This document shows positions 1 through 10,057 of a stretch of 64,000 bases of DNA, piece by piece. The DNA lies in NCBI RefSeq assembly GCF_015352955.1, contig NZ_JACYOX010000033.1, positions 1 through 64,000 of the forward strand, written 5' to 3'. The notes below the pieces were generated by a model. That model did not search any database. It saw only the letters and a program-made list of their open reading frames with translations, and was not told the DNA's origin. How positions within the stretch are numbered: the stretch's first letter is position 1; each line of letters opens with the position of its first letter. The position numbers were made by a program, and so were the translations under genes. Source of the DNA: Noviherbaspirillum soli (GTDB lineage Bacteria > Pseudomonadota > Gammaproteobacteria > Burkholderiales > Burkholderiaceae_D).

Positions 1-835
1 CAATGAGCATGCCTTCGAGGAAGCGGTGCGGATCGGTTTCGAGGTAGACCCGGTCCTTGAAGGTGCCGGGCTCGCCCTCGTCGATGTTGACCGCCATCAG
101 GCGCGGGCCGGCCTCGGCCCGCACGATACGCCACTTGCGCCCGGCCGGAAAGCCGGCGCCGCCCAGGCCGCGCAGGCCGGACGATTCCATCGCGGCCAGC
201 ACGCTGTCGAGATCGCGCTCGCCGGAGAGGCACTGGCGCAGCAGCTGGTAGCCGCCCTGCTGCAGATAGCCGGCATGGTCGAGATAGCCGGGCGCGGGCG
301 TGTCGGCGACTTCGCCTGCCTGCACGGCGGCCTGCACGGTCTCGCATCGGGCCTGGGGAATCGGCTTCTGGCCGACCACGGCCACCGGCGCCTGTTCGCA
401 GCGGCCGACGCAGGGCGCGGCCAGCACGCGCACGTCGGCGCCGAGGATGGCGGGCAGGCGCTCGATGAGTTCGCCGGCGCCGGCCAGTTCGCAGGCGATG
501 CCGTCGCACACGCGCACGGTCAGCGCGGCCGGGCTGTCCTCGCCTTCGCGCACGATGTCGAAATGATGGTAGAAGCTGGCGACCTCGTAGACCTCGGTCT
601 GGGCCATGCGCAGTTCCTGGGCCAGCGCGGCCAGATGCTGGGTCGACAGGCAGCGGTAGCGGTCCTGGATCAGGTGCAGGCACTCGATCAGCAGGTCGCG
701 CCGGCGCGGCATGTCGCCCAATAGCGCCTGCACTTCGGACAGGGCCTGCGGATCGACCCGCCGGCCCTTGGGCGCCTGGCGCTTGCGTTCACGGGTGGCG
801 CCGACGGCCAGGATGGGAATGACGATCTGGTTCAA
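1..835 (-). CDS. NAD-linked formate dehydrogenase diaphorase subunit, NuoE-NuoF fusion (5' part; runs off the window)
   Basis: Partial gene read from about 835 towards base 1, open throughout. The first ~150 residues look like NuoE/FdsG, the thioredoxin-like [2Fe-2S] subunit: cysteines sit as C-x4-C (CDGIAC) and C-x3-C (CVGRC). The frame continues without a stop into a NuoF/FdsB-like region with the glycine-rich FMN/NADH motif GLRGLGGAGFPAGRKW followed by DEGEPGTFKDR. Such proteins pass electrons from a molybdenum formate dehydrogenase to NAD+ in the cytoplasm. The start is a TTG at 833-835, preceded by an AGGAG box; an ATG slightly upstream is out of frame and meets a stop at once. A ModE-type regulator is divergent and mobA follows it, which supports a formate dehydrogenase rather than complex I. 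The catalytic subunit would lie left of the window, so the assignment is strong for the fold and moderate for the substrate. Confidence 0.85.
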   Translation of the reverse strand, partial: MNQIVIPILAVGATRERKRQAPKGRRVDPQALSEVQALLGDMPRRRDLLIECLHLIQDRYRCLSTQHLAALAQELRMAQTEVYEVASFYHHFDIVREGEDSPAALTVRVCDGIACELAGAGELIERLPAILGADVRVLAAPCVGRCEQAPVAVVGQKPIPQARCETVQAAVQAGEVADTPAPGYLDHAGYLQQGGYQLLRQCLSGERDLDSVLAAMESSGLRGLGGAGFPAGRKWRIVRAEAGPRLMAVNIDEGEPGTFKDRVYLETDPHRFLEGMLI

Positions 836-891
836 GATGCTCCTCGCATGGAATGGGTGGCGACAGCTTCTGGGGCTGCCTTGGCATCGCC

Positions 892-913
892 TTTATGTTT
901 TCATGAACATAAA
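892..913. promoter_or_regulatory. Perfect inverted repeat in the divergent promoter region, candidate operator
   Basis: TTTATGTT and AACATAAA form perfect 8-bp arms around a 6-nt spacer, in an AT-rich island of an otherwise GC-rich sequence. The island lies between the formate dehydrogenase gene (start 835, minus) and the ModE-type regulator (start 990, plus). ModE-family regulators bind AT-rich palindromes, so this is a plausible autoregulatory or operon operator. Binding is inferred only. Confidence 0.45.
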
Positions 914-989
914 GACTTATGTATTTTTCATCCTATGTGTGCAAAATAGCACTGGCTCGCCGACATCGCAATAAGCTATATTAAGCCGA

Positions 990-2069
990 ATGTACAAGGT
1001 CACCATCAGTCCCCAGTGGGAAATCAGCAGCGGCGCGGAAACGCCTTTGGACACCGGCGCCCTGCTGCGGCTGCTGCGCGCCATCGATGAAACCGGCTCG
1101 ATTGCCGAAGCCACCCGCTCGGTCGGGCTGTCCTACCGTTATGCCTGGGGCCTGTTGCGCGATGCTGAACGCATCTTCGGGCACGGCCTGATGCAGAGCG
1201 GCCGCGGCCGCGGCACCCGCCTGACGCCATTGGCGGAGAAACTGATCTGGGCCGACCGCCGCATTGCCGCCCGGCTTTCTCCCACGCTGGAAAGCCTGGC
1301 TTCGGAACTGGAAGCCGAACTGGCCAGGCTGGTCGGCGCGGACACGCAGGCGATCCGGCTCGATGCCAGCCACGGCTTTGCGGTGGCGGCTTTCCTGAAC
1401 CACATCAACGCCGCCGGCCTGCCGATCGAACTGCGCTACCGCAACAGCAGCGACGCAGTGGCCGCGCTGGCGCGGCGCGAATGCGACCTGGCCGGCTTCC
1501 ATGTGCCGCTGGGGGAGCATGAGCCGCAGGCCGCCGGGCGCTACCGGCAATGGCTGTCGCCGCGTTCCCATTGCCTGGTGCACCTGGCCACCCGGACCCA
1601 GGGCCTGATCGTGGCCGCCGGCAATCCGCTGGGCATTGCCGGCCTGGCCGACCTGGCCCGGTCCGGCGTGCGCTTCGTCAATCGCCAGGCCGGCTCCGGC
1701 ACCCGCATGCTGCTGGAACTGATGCTGGCCAGCGCCGGCCTGAAGCCGGAAGCCATCAACGGCTATGAGAACGCCGAGTTCACCCATTCGGCGGTGGCCG
1801 CCTACATTGCCAGCGGCATGGCCGATGTCGGCTTTGGCGTGCAGACCGCGGCCCAGCGCTTCGGCCTGGGCTTCGTGCCCCTGCTGGCCGAACGCTATTT
1901 CCTGGCGGCGCGCAGCGCCTCGCTGGAAGAGCCATTGATGAAGCAGGCGCTGGATATCCTGCGCTCGGCGCCGTTTCGCGCCGCAGTGGATGCGCTGGCC
2001 GGCTATGAAGCCAGCGACAGCGGCGCCATCCTGTCGCTGGGCGAGGCCTTCGGACCGGCATTACAATAG
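990..2069 (+). CDS. ModE-type transcriptional regulator with C-terminal molybdate-binding-like domain
   Basis: 359 aa. Residues ~20-90 form a LysR/ModE-like winged helix (LLRLLRAIDETGSIAEA, then SYRYAWGLL). Residues ~118-335 resemble the periplasmic-binding-protein-like domain fused to ModE-type regulators, including the signature NRQAGSGTRMLLE at about 231-243. The protein probably senses a small ligand (molybdate or formate) and controls the divergent formate dehydrogenase operon. Position and orientation match fdsR of Ralstonia eutropha, but I do not assign that symbol on position alone. mobA follows 58 bp downstream, so cofactor synthesis and enzyme expression may be co-regulated. No Shine-Dalgarno is visible before the ATG, and a TATATT hexamer lies just 7 bp upstream. 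Confidence 0.85.
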   Translation: MYKVTISPQWEISSGAETPLDTGALLRLLRAIDETGSIAEATRSVGLSYRYAWGLLRDAERIFGHGLMQSGRGRGTRLTPLAEKLIWADRRIAARLSPTLESLASELEAELARLVGADTQAIRLDASHGFAVAAFLNHINAAGLPIELRYRNSSDAVAALARRECDLAGFHVPLGEHEPQAAGRYRQWLSPRSHCLVHLATRTQGLIVAAGNPLGIAGLADLARSGVRFVNRQAGSGTRMLLELMLASAGLKPEAINGYENAEFTHSAVAAYIASGMADVGFGVQTAAQRFGLGFVPLLAERYFLAARSASLEEPLMKQALDILRSAPFRAAVDALAGYEASDSGAILSLGEAFGPALQ

Positions 2070-2127
2070 CGCCCGCCCGGCACGGGCCAGCGGCTTGAAC
2101 ACCATGCAGCAAAAGGACGAAAGAAGA

Positions 2128-2715
2128 ATGGACACTGAACAGATAACCGGGCTGATCCTGGCCGGCGGACGCGGCAGCAGGATGGGCCATGTCGACAAGG
2201 GACTGCAGACCTTCCGCGGCGCGCCGATGGCGCTGCATGTGATGATGCGGCTGCAGCCGCAGGTCGGCGAGCTGATGATCAATGCCAACCAGAACCTGGG
2301 GCCGTACGAGTCATTCGGCCTGCCGGTCTGGCCGGATGAAATCCAGGGTTTCGAAGGGCCGCTGGCAGGCATGCACACCGGTCTGGTTCACTGCATGACC
2401 GAATACATGGTGACCGCGCCCTGCGACTCGCCCTTCCTGCCTACCGACCTGGTGGCGCGCCTGGCCGAAGGCCTGGCCGATGCCGATGCGGATCTTGCGG
2501 TCGCCGTGACCGAAGGCAATGGCAAACGCCAGGCGCACCCGGTGTTCTGCCTGATGAAAGCGTCGCTGCTGCAGCATCTGACCGAGTATCTGCGCGGCGG
2601 CGGCCGCAAGATCGACGCCTGGTATGCATCGCTCAAGACCGCCGAAGTGCTGTTCGAGGACGAGGCTGCCTTCCGCAACATCAACACGCTGGCGGAACTG
2701 AAGCAGTACGAATGA
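2128..2715 (+). CDS. mobA: Molybdenum cofactor guanylyltransferase
   Basis: 195 aa, close to the usual MobA length. It transfers GMP from GTP to molybdopterin, giving the guanine dinucleotide cofactor used by formate dehydrogenases and other DMSO-reductase-family enzymes. The N-terminal nucleotide-binding signature LILAGGRGSRMG followed by DKGL is intact (residues ~9-26), as is PCDSPFLPTDLV near residue 97. I chose the ATG at 2128, with purine-rich AAGGACGAAAGAAG before it; the ATG at 2104 would add eight residues (MQQKDERR). It follows the ModE-type regulator on the same strand and may be co-transcribed. This places cofactor maturation directly beside a likely molybdoenzyme operon. Confidence 0.93.
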   Translation: MDTEQITGLILAGGRGSRMGHVDKGLQTFRGAPMALHVMMRLQPQVGELMINANQNLGPYESFGLPVWPDEIQGFEGPLAGMHTGLVHCMTEYMVTAPCDSPFLPTDLVARLAEGLADADADLAVAVTEGNGKRQAHPVFCLMKASLLQHLTEYLRGGGRKIDAWYASLKTAEVLFEDEAAFRNINTLAELKQYE

Positions 2716-2734
2716 GGCGAGCCGGGAAAAGGCT

Positions 2735-2929
2735 TTAACAGACGCCCTTGGCTGCCAGCACCGGCGGGCAGAATTCGCCGACGATGCCTCTTGGTTCGGC
2801 AACCACCGGCAGGTTCTGCAGGGCGCCAACCTGCGGCGTCTCCGACAGCGGCTGCGAGGCGTGCAGCCCGCTCTGGGTGCAGGCGCAGAGCAAGCTCGTC
2901 AATAGCAATGGATAAGCCAGGCGATGCAT
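2735..2929 (-). CDS. Small putative lipoprotein of unknown function
   Basis: 64 aa. The N-terminus MHRLAYPLLLTSLLCAC is a short charged region, a hydrophobic stretch and a lipobox-like LLCAC, so lipidation and outer-envelope location are likely. The mature part is only ~48 residues, rich in Pro and Val, with two further cysteines near the C-terminus (EFCPP and the terminal KGVC). I recognise no family. The gene lies 8 bp downstream of another exported protein on the same strand (2938-3408), so the two are probably co-transcribed. The small size means it could be a chance frame, but the signal peptide plus lipobox argue for a real gene. Confidence 0.55.
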   Translation of the reverse strand: MHRLAYPLLLTSLLCACTQSGLHASQPLSETPQVGALQNLPVVAEPRGIVGEFCPPVLAAKGVC

Positions 2930-2937
2930 GCCGGCGC

Positions 2938-3402
2938 TCAGGAAACCTGCTGCAGGCCGCAGTCGCTGGCCGTGAAGCGTGCGGTACCCAGGGGGCGTCC
3001 GTCCTTGCTGCGGTATTGATAGGAAATGGTGACGCCATGCTTGAGGAAGCCGCGCATTTCATTGCTTTCGCACAGGCGCGCCTGCAGCGGCGGACGAACC
3101 AGTTTCAGGAACTCGGTGCGCTTGATGTCCTTAGACTCGACCGAAGTCAGCGTGTAGTGATAGGTCAGCTTGTGCCCCGGCTCGGAAGTGACCTGGTCGA
3201 GTCGGGTATCCGCGTCGAGCGTGATGGGCACATCGCGGTTCAGATGGGCGCTGACGTTGGCCAGCGTCTGGTCGAGATTACGGCTCTGCCCGCCGTTATT
3301 CCATCCGCCGCCCAGGCCATCCATGAAGTTGTTGAATGGCCCGGCGTGGGCCATGCTGCTTGCTGCGCATGCCAGGAAAATGGCCAGAACGCGGAATTTC
3401 AT
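2938..3402 (-). CDS. Exported protein of unknown function
   Basis: About 154 aa from the preferred start MKFRVLA; an ATG two codons upstream (3408) is also possible. Residues 1-~20 are a clear Sec signal peptide ending in SMAHA, followed by a Gly/Asn-rich segment (GLGGGWNNGG) and a predicted soluble domain with two conserved-looking cysteines (RLCES and SDCGLQQ) that could form a periplasmic disulfide. No enzymatic motif is visible and I do not recognise the family. It is followed 8 bp later by the small lipoprotein at 2735-2929. The envelope location is supported by sequence; the function is unknown. Confidence 0.7.
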   Translation of the reverse strand: MKFRVLAIFLACAASSMAHAGPFNNFMDGLGGGWNNGGQSRNLDQTLANVSAHLNRDVPITLDADTRLDQVTSEPGHKLTYHYTLTSVESKDIKRTEFLKLVRPPLQARLCESNEMRGFLKHGVTISYQYRSKDGRPLGTARFTASDCGLQQVS

Positions 3403-3560
3403 CTCCATCCCCCTTGTTAAAAGATGGCGAAATCTTACCCCGGCCTTCCAAAAAAAGTTTCAAGATTGTCCAGATTACTGAAGGAAACTTGATTTAACTT
3501 AAAAGTTGGCCCGACCCTGCCGCCAGCGCGTGCAACCGTCTTCCCTCATTGCCAGCAAGT

Positions 3561-3917
3561 TCAGGCGGGATGGCTGCGCGCCGGCAAACGGGCGCGCAGC
3601 CGCTCGATTTCCTGCTCCAGGGTATCGATGCGCTGCATCAGCCGCAGCGCCAGCGCCAGGCCCGCGCGGTCGAGTTCGAAGTCATCGCGCAGTCGCCGCG
3701 CCAGCATCGCCACCGGCAACGCAGCGGCAGGAAAACTGAGGCTCTCCTGCGGCTGCGGCTGCGATTCTGCCTGCGCCGCCGGCAGCGGCATCAGGGCGCC
3801 GCTTTCCATCAGCCATTGCACTTCCTCGCCAGTCAGACCCGATGCTTCGATCAGGGCGAGGAAGCTGCAGGTCTGGCCTTCATTGAGCCATACGGCTTCC
3901 ATCGTCATGCCATCCAT
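3561..3917 (-). CDS. cbpM: Chaperone modulator CbpM (MerR-like)
   Basis: 118 aa, typical for CbpM. CbpM binds the J domain of CbpA and inhibits both its DnaK co-chaperone activity and its DNA binding. The N-terminal half has a MerR-like helix-turn-helix flavour (LIEASGLTGEEVQWLMESGAL). The C-terminal half is a helical coiled coil (MQRIDTLEQEIERLRARL). The gene begins 2 bp after the cbpA stop (3920) on the same strand, the standard cbpA-cbpM operon. The start could be M1 or the nearby internal Met (MTMEAV). The middle has a Gln/Pro-rich linker (AESQPQPQES). Confidence 0.88.
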   Translation of the reverse strand: MDGMTMEAVWLNEGQTCSFLALIEASGLTGEEVQWLMESGALMPLPAAQAESQPQPQESLSFPAAALPVAMLARRLRDDFELDRAGLALALRLMQRIDTLEQEIERLRARLPARSHPA

Positions 3918-3919
3918 GC

Positions 3920-4849
3920 TCAGCCTTTCCGGGAAAAGTGACCGCGCGGATTGAATGCCGACGCCTTGGCCAGCGCCTCATACAGTTCACGCTCGCGCGC
4001 AGTCGGCGATGCTGGCACCTCGATGCGCACCACCGCATACAGGTCGCCATGGCCGCCGTCGGCGGTTGGCAGGCCGCGCCGCGACAGCCGCAACTGGCGG
4101 CCGCTGGCGGTGCCGGGCGCCACCTTCAGTTCCACCCGGCCACGCAGGGTCGGCACCTCGACGCTGGCGCCCAGCACGGCTTCGGCTGGCGTCAGCGGCA
4201 GGTCGATATACAGGTCGCGGCCACTGACCCGGTACAGCGGGTGCGGCTGCAGCCGGATCGCGATGTAGAGGTCGCCGGGCGGACCGCCGTTGCGGCCCGG
4301 CCCGCCCTTGCCGGCCAGGCGCAGCCGCTGGCCGTCGCCCGCGCCCTTGGGAATGCGCACGCGGAAAGTGCGGGGAACATGGTGCAGCAGGCCGCGCGCA
4401 TCGTATTCCGGCAAATTAAAGCGCAGGTCGACCTCGGCGCCCTCGCTGACCTGCTCAAGCGTCACCGGCGCGGTCGCCTCGGCATCCTGCCCGCGCTGCG
4501 CCCGCCGCCCGCCGCGGCCGCCACGCGCGGAAGCGAAGGCAGCCAGCAGGTCGGCCAGGTCGACATCGGAAAAATTTTCGCCGGAGCCGAAACCCTGGCC
4601 CCAGTCGGGCGGCGGCTCGAAGCTTTCACCGGCGGGACGGCGGCCCAGATCATCATAGGCGGCGCGCTTCTCCGGATCCTTCAGGGTGGCATACGCTTCC
4701 TGCACTTCCTTGAACTTGGCCTCGCCTTCCGGGTCCTTGGAAATGTCCGGATGGTACTGATGCGCCAGTTTCCGGTAAGCCTTCTTGATCTGCTCGGGTG
4801 CGGCATCACGCTCTACGCCCAGGGTGTCGTAATAGTCCTTGTATTTCAT
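3920..4849 (-). CDS. cbpA: Curved DNA-binding protein / DnaJ-class co-chaperone
   Basis: 309 aa. The N-terminal J domain (residues 1-~65) carries the essential HPD motif at 33-35 (QYHPDISK). A Gly-rich linker with GRGGRR follows, then the two C-terminal beta domains that bind substrate. There is no zinc-finger region, so it is CbpA-type rather than DnaJ. It stimulates DnaK ATPase and, as CbpA, can bind curved DNA in stationary phase. The start MKYKDYY at 4849 has AGAGGAAAG upstream; an in-frame ATG 33 bp further up lacks one. It is in an operon with cbpM. Confidence 0.93.
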   Translation of the reverse strand: MKYKDYYDTLGVERDAAPEQIKKAYRKLAHQYHPDISKDPEGEAKFKEVQEAYATLKDPEKRAAYDDLGRRPAGESFEPPPDWGQGFGSGENFSDVDLADLLAAFASARGGRGGRRAQRGQDAEATAPVTLEQVSEGAEVDLRFNLPEYDARGLLHHVPRTFRVRIPKGAGDGQRLRLAGKGGPGRNGGPPGDLYIAIRLQPHPLYRVSGRDLYIDLPLTPAEAVLGASVEVPTLRGRVELKVAPGTASGRQLRLSRRGLPTADGGHGDLYAVVRIEVPASPTARERELYEALAKASAFNPRGHFSRKG

Positions 4850-5083
4850 CCGCAGTACTTTCCTCTGCCCGGTGGAATCCATCGCCGGGCTGCGGATCGC
4901 CCGCTTTCCGGCCGGTTAGCACAGGTTCGGCGATACGTCGCGAACAAGCCTTGATCAAGCACAAATTTTAATTGGCGAGGAGAAAGCGGCGTGGAGGAAG
5001 GTGTGGAAATGGGCTCGGAATGCCTGGCAGACGACTCCGGCCATTACATGCCCGGTTGCCGTTCGAGATCAGGCAAGCGATGC

Positions 5084-5413
5084 TCAGGGCCGGGGTGCAG
5101 GGCTGTCCGGCAAGTGATAGGCGTCGGCCACATAGGCATGGCCTTTCATCACCATCACGATGGCGCACAGGATGGCTGCCTGCATCACGACCATCCAGTT
5201 GAACAGAATGGCGCCGGTGGCGAGGTAGCGCGACATTTCCACCTTGCGCGCCATGCCCTCGCCGCTGTCGAGCGTCAGCAGATGCAGCATGAGGATGTAG
5301 ATAGCCGGCAGCATCGTGCCCAGGGCCAGCACGCCGGGCAGCGCGCGCCAGATGCGACGCTCTAGGCCCGGCGGCGCGGTCCTGGAATTTGGTAGACGGT
5401 TGAACAGATTCAT
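5084..5413 (-). CDS. Small inner-membrane protein of unknown function
   Basis: 109 aa. Two hydrophobic segments are visible: residues ~26-48 (LPGVLALGTMLPAIYILMLH) and ~65-88 (YLATGAILFNWMVVMQAAIL), joined by a charged periplasmic or cytoplasmic loop. The N-terminus is basic (RLPNSRTAPPGLERR), consistent with a cytoplasmic N-terminus. I recognise no functional family. It lies alone between cbpA and sodC on the same strand, with gaps of over 140 bp on both sides, so it is probably its own transcription unit. Confidence 0.7.
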   Translation of the reverse strand: MNLFNRLPNSRTAPPGLERRIWRALPGVLALGTMLPAIYILMLHLLTLDSGEGMARKVEMSRYLATGAILFNWMVVMQAAILCAIVMVMKGHAYVADAYHLPDSPAPRP

Positions 5414-5557
5414 GGCCTGGCCCCGACGACACGATTAGATCGTCGCAGCATAGCCCTATTGCCATCGGCCATGCAGTCGGACAGCCGGCCAAGCTGGTGT
5501 AGGACACCACGAACCGGCGTTGCCTGCCCGGCTGGCCGGACAAGCCGCCTTTGCCGC

Positions 5558-6085
5558 TTACTGCATGCGGATCACGCCACAGGCAACGCGTTTGCCGGAA
5601 TTGCCGGCCGGCTGGCTGGCCAGGTCGTCCGGATCGGCATGAATCACCACCGCCTTGCCGGCGATGGTATTGCTCGCAAGCTTGCTCATGCCGAAGCGGG
5701 CGGTATCCAGTGTCACGTTGAGGGTGGCGTCACCATTGGCGTCGGCGGTGATGTTGCCGAGGTCGCCGCCATGATGTGTTCCACTGCCAGGCGCGCCATG
5801 CTGCTCTCCGGTCGGGTTGTAATGGCCGCCGGCGCTCATTGCATCGGGCGCGCTGCAGTCGCCTTTCTCATGGATATGGATGCCGTGCTGGCCGGGCGTC
5901 AGGCCCTTGAAACGACCATCCACCAGGATCTTGCCGCTGCGCTCGACAAAGGTTGCGGTGCCGTTGGCGGTATTGCCCTGGGTCGGGCTCAAGTCGGCCA
6001 CGGCAATCGGCACGGGCGGCAGGAAGGCGCACCCGGACAGCGCCGCAAGCGAAAGGGAAGCGGCAAGCATGGCGGTTCGTTTCAT
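5558..6085 (-). CDS. sodC: Cu/Zn superoxide dismutase, lipoprotein form
   Basis: 175 aa. It disproportionates superoxide in the periplasm. An N-terminal signal with lipobox LSGC (Cys19) predicts a lipid-anchored enzyme. Metal-ligand motifs are intact: HGIHIHEKGDC near 67-77, GGHYNP, then HGAPGSGTHHGGDLGN, and the late VVIHADPDDL. Two cysteines (in EKGDC and RVACG) should form the conserved disulfide. A good AAAGGAATCCCG ribosome site precedes the ATG. The gene lies 35 bp after the thioredoxin-reductase-like gene on the same strand, suggesting a small oxidative-stress operon. Confidence 0.94.
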   Translation of the reverse strand: MKRTAMLAASLSLAALSGCAFLPPVPIAVADLSPTQGNTANGTATFVERSGKILVDGRFKGLTPGQHGIHIHEKGDCSAPDAMSAGGHYNPTGEQHGAPGSGTHHGGDLGNITADANGDATLNVTLDTARFGMSKLASNTIAGKAVVIHADPDDLASQPAGNSGKRVACGVIRMQ

Positions 6086-6120
6086 CGGGATTCCTTTGGG
6101 TTATTGTCAGATGCAGCACA

Positions 6121-7155
6121 TTAACCGATCTGGAAAGCATCTGTCGATTCCGCGACCCGCGGCGCATGAATTGACTGCGCCTGCGCAGCCCGCTCGCGGT
6201 CTGCGCAGCGCAGGCAGGCCGGCAGCTGGTTATGCACATCGGTGGCGGCAACCGCTGCCTGTCCGGTCGACACGCTGATCTGGTTGATGCCCACCACCAC
6301 ATCGCCGATCGCATACAGGCCATCGACCGTGGTGCGCTGGTGGATGTCGACGACCAGGTCACCGCAGTCGCCCAGTTCCGCCCCCAATTCAGCCGCCAGC
6401 CGCGACCGCGCGTTTTCACCGAGCATTGGGTACAGCACATCGAAGGCATGCTGCTGGCCATCGGCGGTATGCACCAGCGGCGTGCGGCTGTCCCGGGTCG
6501 ACACATCCAGCGCCGGCGCCTCCAGCCAGGCTACCCCGGCCTCGTGCAGCTGCGTCTTTTCCTCCTCGTCCAGCGGCGGCGCGTCCTGCGGCAGCAGCAG
6601 CGTGATATCGGCGCTGAAGGTGCGCATGAAGCGGGCATGCGCCACCCGGTTGTCCTGGCCGCAGACGATGGCGATGCGGCGGTCGGTGACATCGTAGCCA
6701 TCGCAGATCGGGCAAAGCCGGATCGCGCCATGCCTGACCGCCGCGCGCCAGTTCTCGGTGGGCAGGCCGATGTCGACGATGCCGGTGGCCATGATCACCT
6801 TGTGCGCCCGCACCCGGCCGCCATTCCAGTCGGCGTGGAAGCTCTTCTCATCGCGCCCGATGCTGGTGACCTCGCCCTGCGTGACCTCGCCTCCCGCAGC
6901 ACCGAGCTGGTCGCGCAGGCTCTGCAGCAGGGCCGTGCCCTGCACGCCTTCCGGGAAGCCGGGGTAGTTGTGGCTTACAGGAATCAGAGACAGCCGGCTC
7001 TCGCCCTTGTCGATCAGCATGATGTTGCGGTGAAAGCGCCGCAGATAAATGGCCGCAGTCAGGCCGCCGGGACCGCCGCCGATGATCAAACAGTCCAGCA
7101 CCGGTATCTCGTCCGGCGGATTCAGTGCGCTGCCCGTATCGTTTCCGACATTCAT
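6121..7155 (-). CDS. Thioredoxin-reductase-like NAD(P)/FAD oxidoreductase
   Basis: 344 aa. The FAD-binding GGGPGG lies at residues 26-31. A redox-active CPIC pair is at Cys148-Cys151 within [10 protein letters not shown], the position used by low-Mr thioredoxin reductases. The second FAD motif is YAIGDVVVG, near residue 290. The NADPH Rossmann motif is atypical: VCGQDNR replaces the usual GxGxxA. The last ~35 residues (from NQLPACLRC) form an extension with two more cysteines. The physiological partner is unknown; thioredoxin or another dithiol protein is possible. It is the first gene of a likely pair with sodC. Confidence 0.82.
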   Translation of the reverse strand: MNVGNDTGSALNPPDEIPVLDCLIIGGGPGGLTAAIYLRRFHRNIMLIDKGESRLSLIPVSHNYPGFPEGVQGTALLQSLRDQLGAAGGEVTQGEVTSIGRDEKSFHADWNGGRVRAHKVIMATGIVDIGLPTENWRAAVRHGAIRLCPICDGYDVTDRRIAIVCGQDNRVAHARFMRTFSADITLLLPQDAPPLDEEEKTQLHEAGVAWLEAPALDVSTRDSRTPLVHTADGQQHAFDVLYPMLGENARSRLAAELGAELGDCGDLVVDIHQRTTVDGLYAIGDVVVGINQISVSTGQAAVAATDVHNQLPACLRCADRERAAQAQSIHAPRVAESTDAFQIG

Positions 7156-7453
7156 TCATTCTCCCTAGTCCTGCGTGGCGCACCTGCGCGATCCGGCATG
7201 ATGCAGGCTCGCCGAAGGACGTCCCGGACCAGCACAGGCGCATGTCAAAACGTTTTAGGCAAAGTGGTGCAGACGCAAGTTCCATCAAAAGCGCGCGGTC
7301 ATGGGCATTATCAATGACGCATGAAACAGGCCCGTGCCCCACGCCTTGCGCTTGCACAAGCCGGAGGTATAGTAGCGGCTTGATACGGTGCGCCTCCCGC
7401 ACCGCGCTCCTTCATGTCAACGCGCCTGGCTGCGCCATTACCCGGAACTCATC
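7156..7453. promoter_or_regulatory. Divergent intergenic region; candidate maeB promoter at 7346-7373
   Basis: This 298-bp gap separates the thioredoxin-reductase-like gene (minus) from maeB (plus). On the plus strand TTGCGC (7346-7351) and TATAGT (7368-7373) are 16 bp apart, a fair sigma70-type match placed ~80 bp before the maeB start. No clear palindromic operator or RNA element is visible in the rest of the gap. Short open frames crossing it look like chance frames. Confidence 0.35.
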
Positions 7454-9763
<2,310 letters not shown>

Positions 9764-10057
9764 GTCAAGCGAAGAAGCGAGCGCATAAAGACGTAGCCTG
9801 GGTTGAGCAAAGCGAAACCCGGGCAACCCAAGCCAACAATCAGGAATGCGATTGGCAAAGCCGCGGCGGCTATGCCTGACATCGCCCTCCCGCCGCCGCT
9901 GTCTTCTTCACACCGCCTTGCCGAACCTGGCAGTGTCCTCGCTGGCTGATCCAATCAGTTGGATCAAATCAGGATCGTACCCAATGCGTTCCGCGCCTTG
10001 CATGCCGACAGGCATGCCCCGGGTTTCGCTGCACTCAACCCAGGCTACGCTGGCTGC
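9764..10057. repeat. Gene-free region with an inverted pair of REP-like elements and hairpins
   Basis: Two 31-bp arms, 9793-9823 and 10018-10048, are inverted copies of each other with three mismatches, all at the loop position. Each arm is itself a stem-loop (GCCTGGGTT pairing with AACCCGGGC). Between them are a perfect 7-bp hairpin GATCCAA-TCAG-TTGGATC (9948-9965) and another, GCATGCC-GACA-GGCATGC (10000-10017). This is the architecture of a REP doublet or small non-autonomous element. No protein-coding signal is seen. The left arm may also end the maeB transcript. Confidence 0.7.

Noticed and set aside
1-724. Plus-strand frame over the formate dehydrogenase gene
   Set aside because: Shadow frame; the minus strand carries intact iron-sulfur and FMN motifs.
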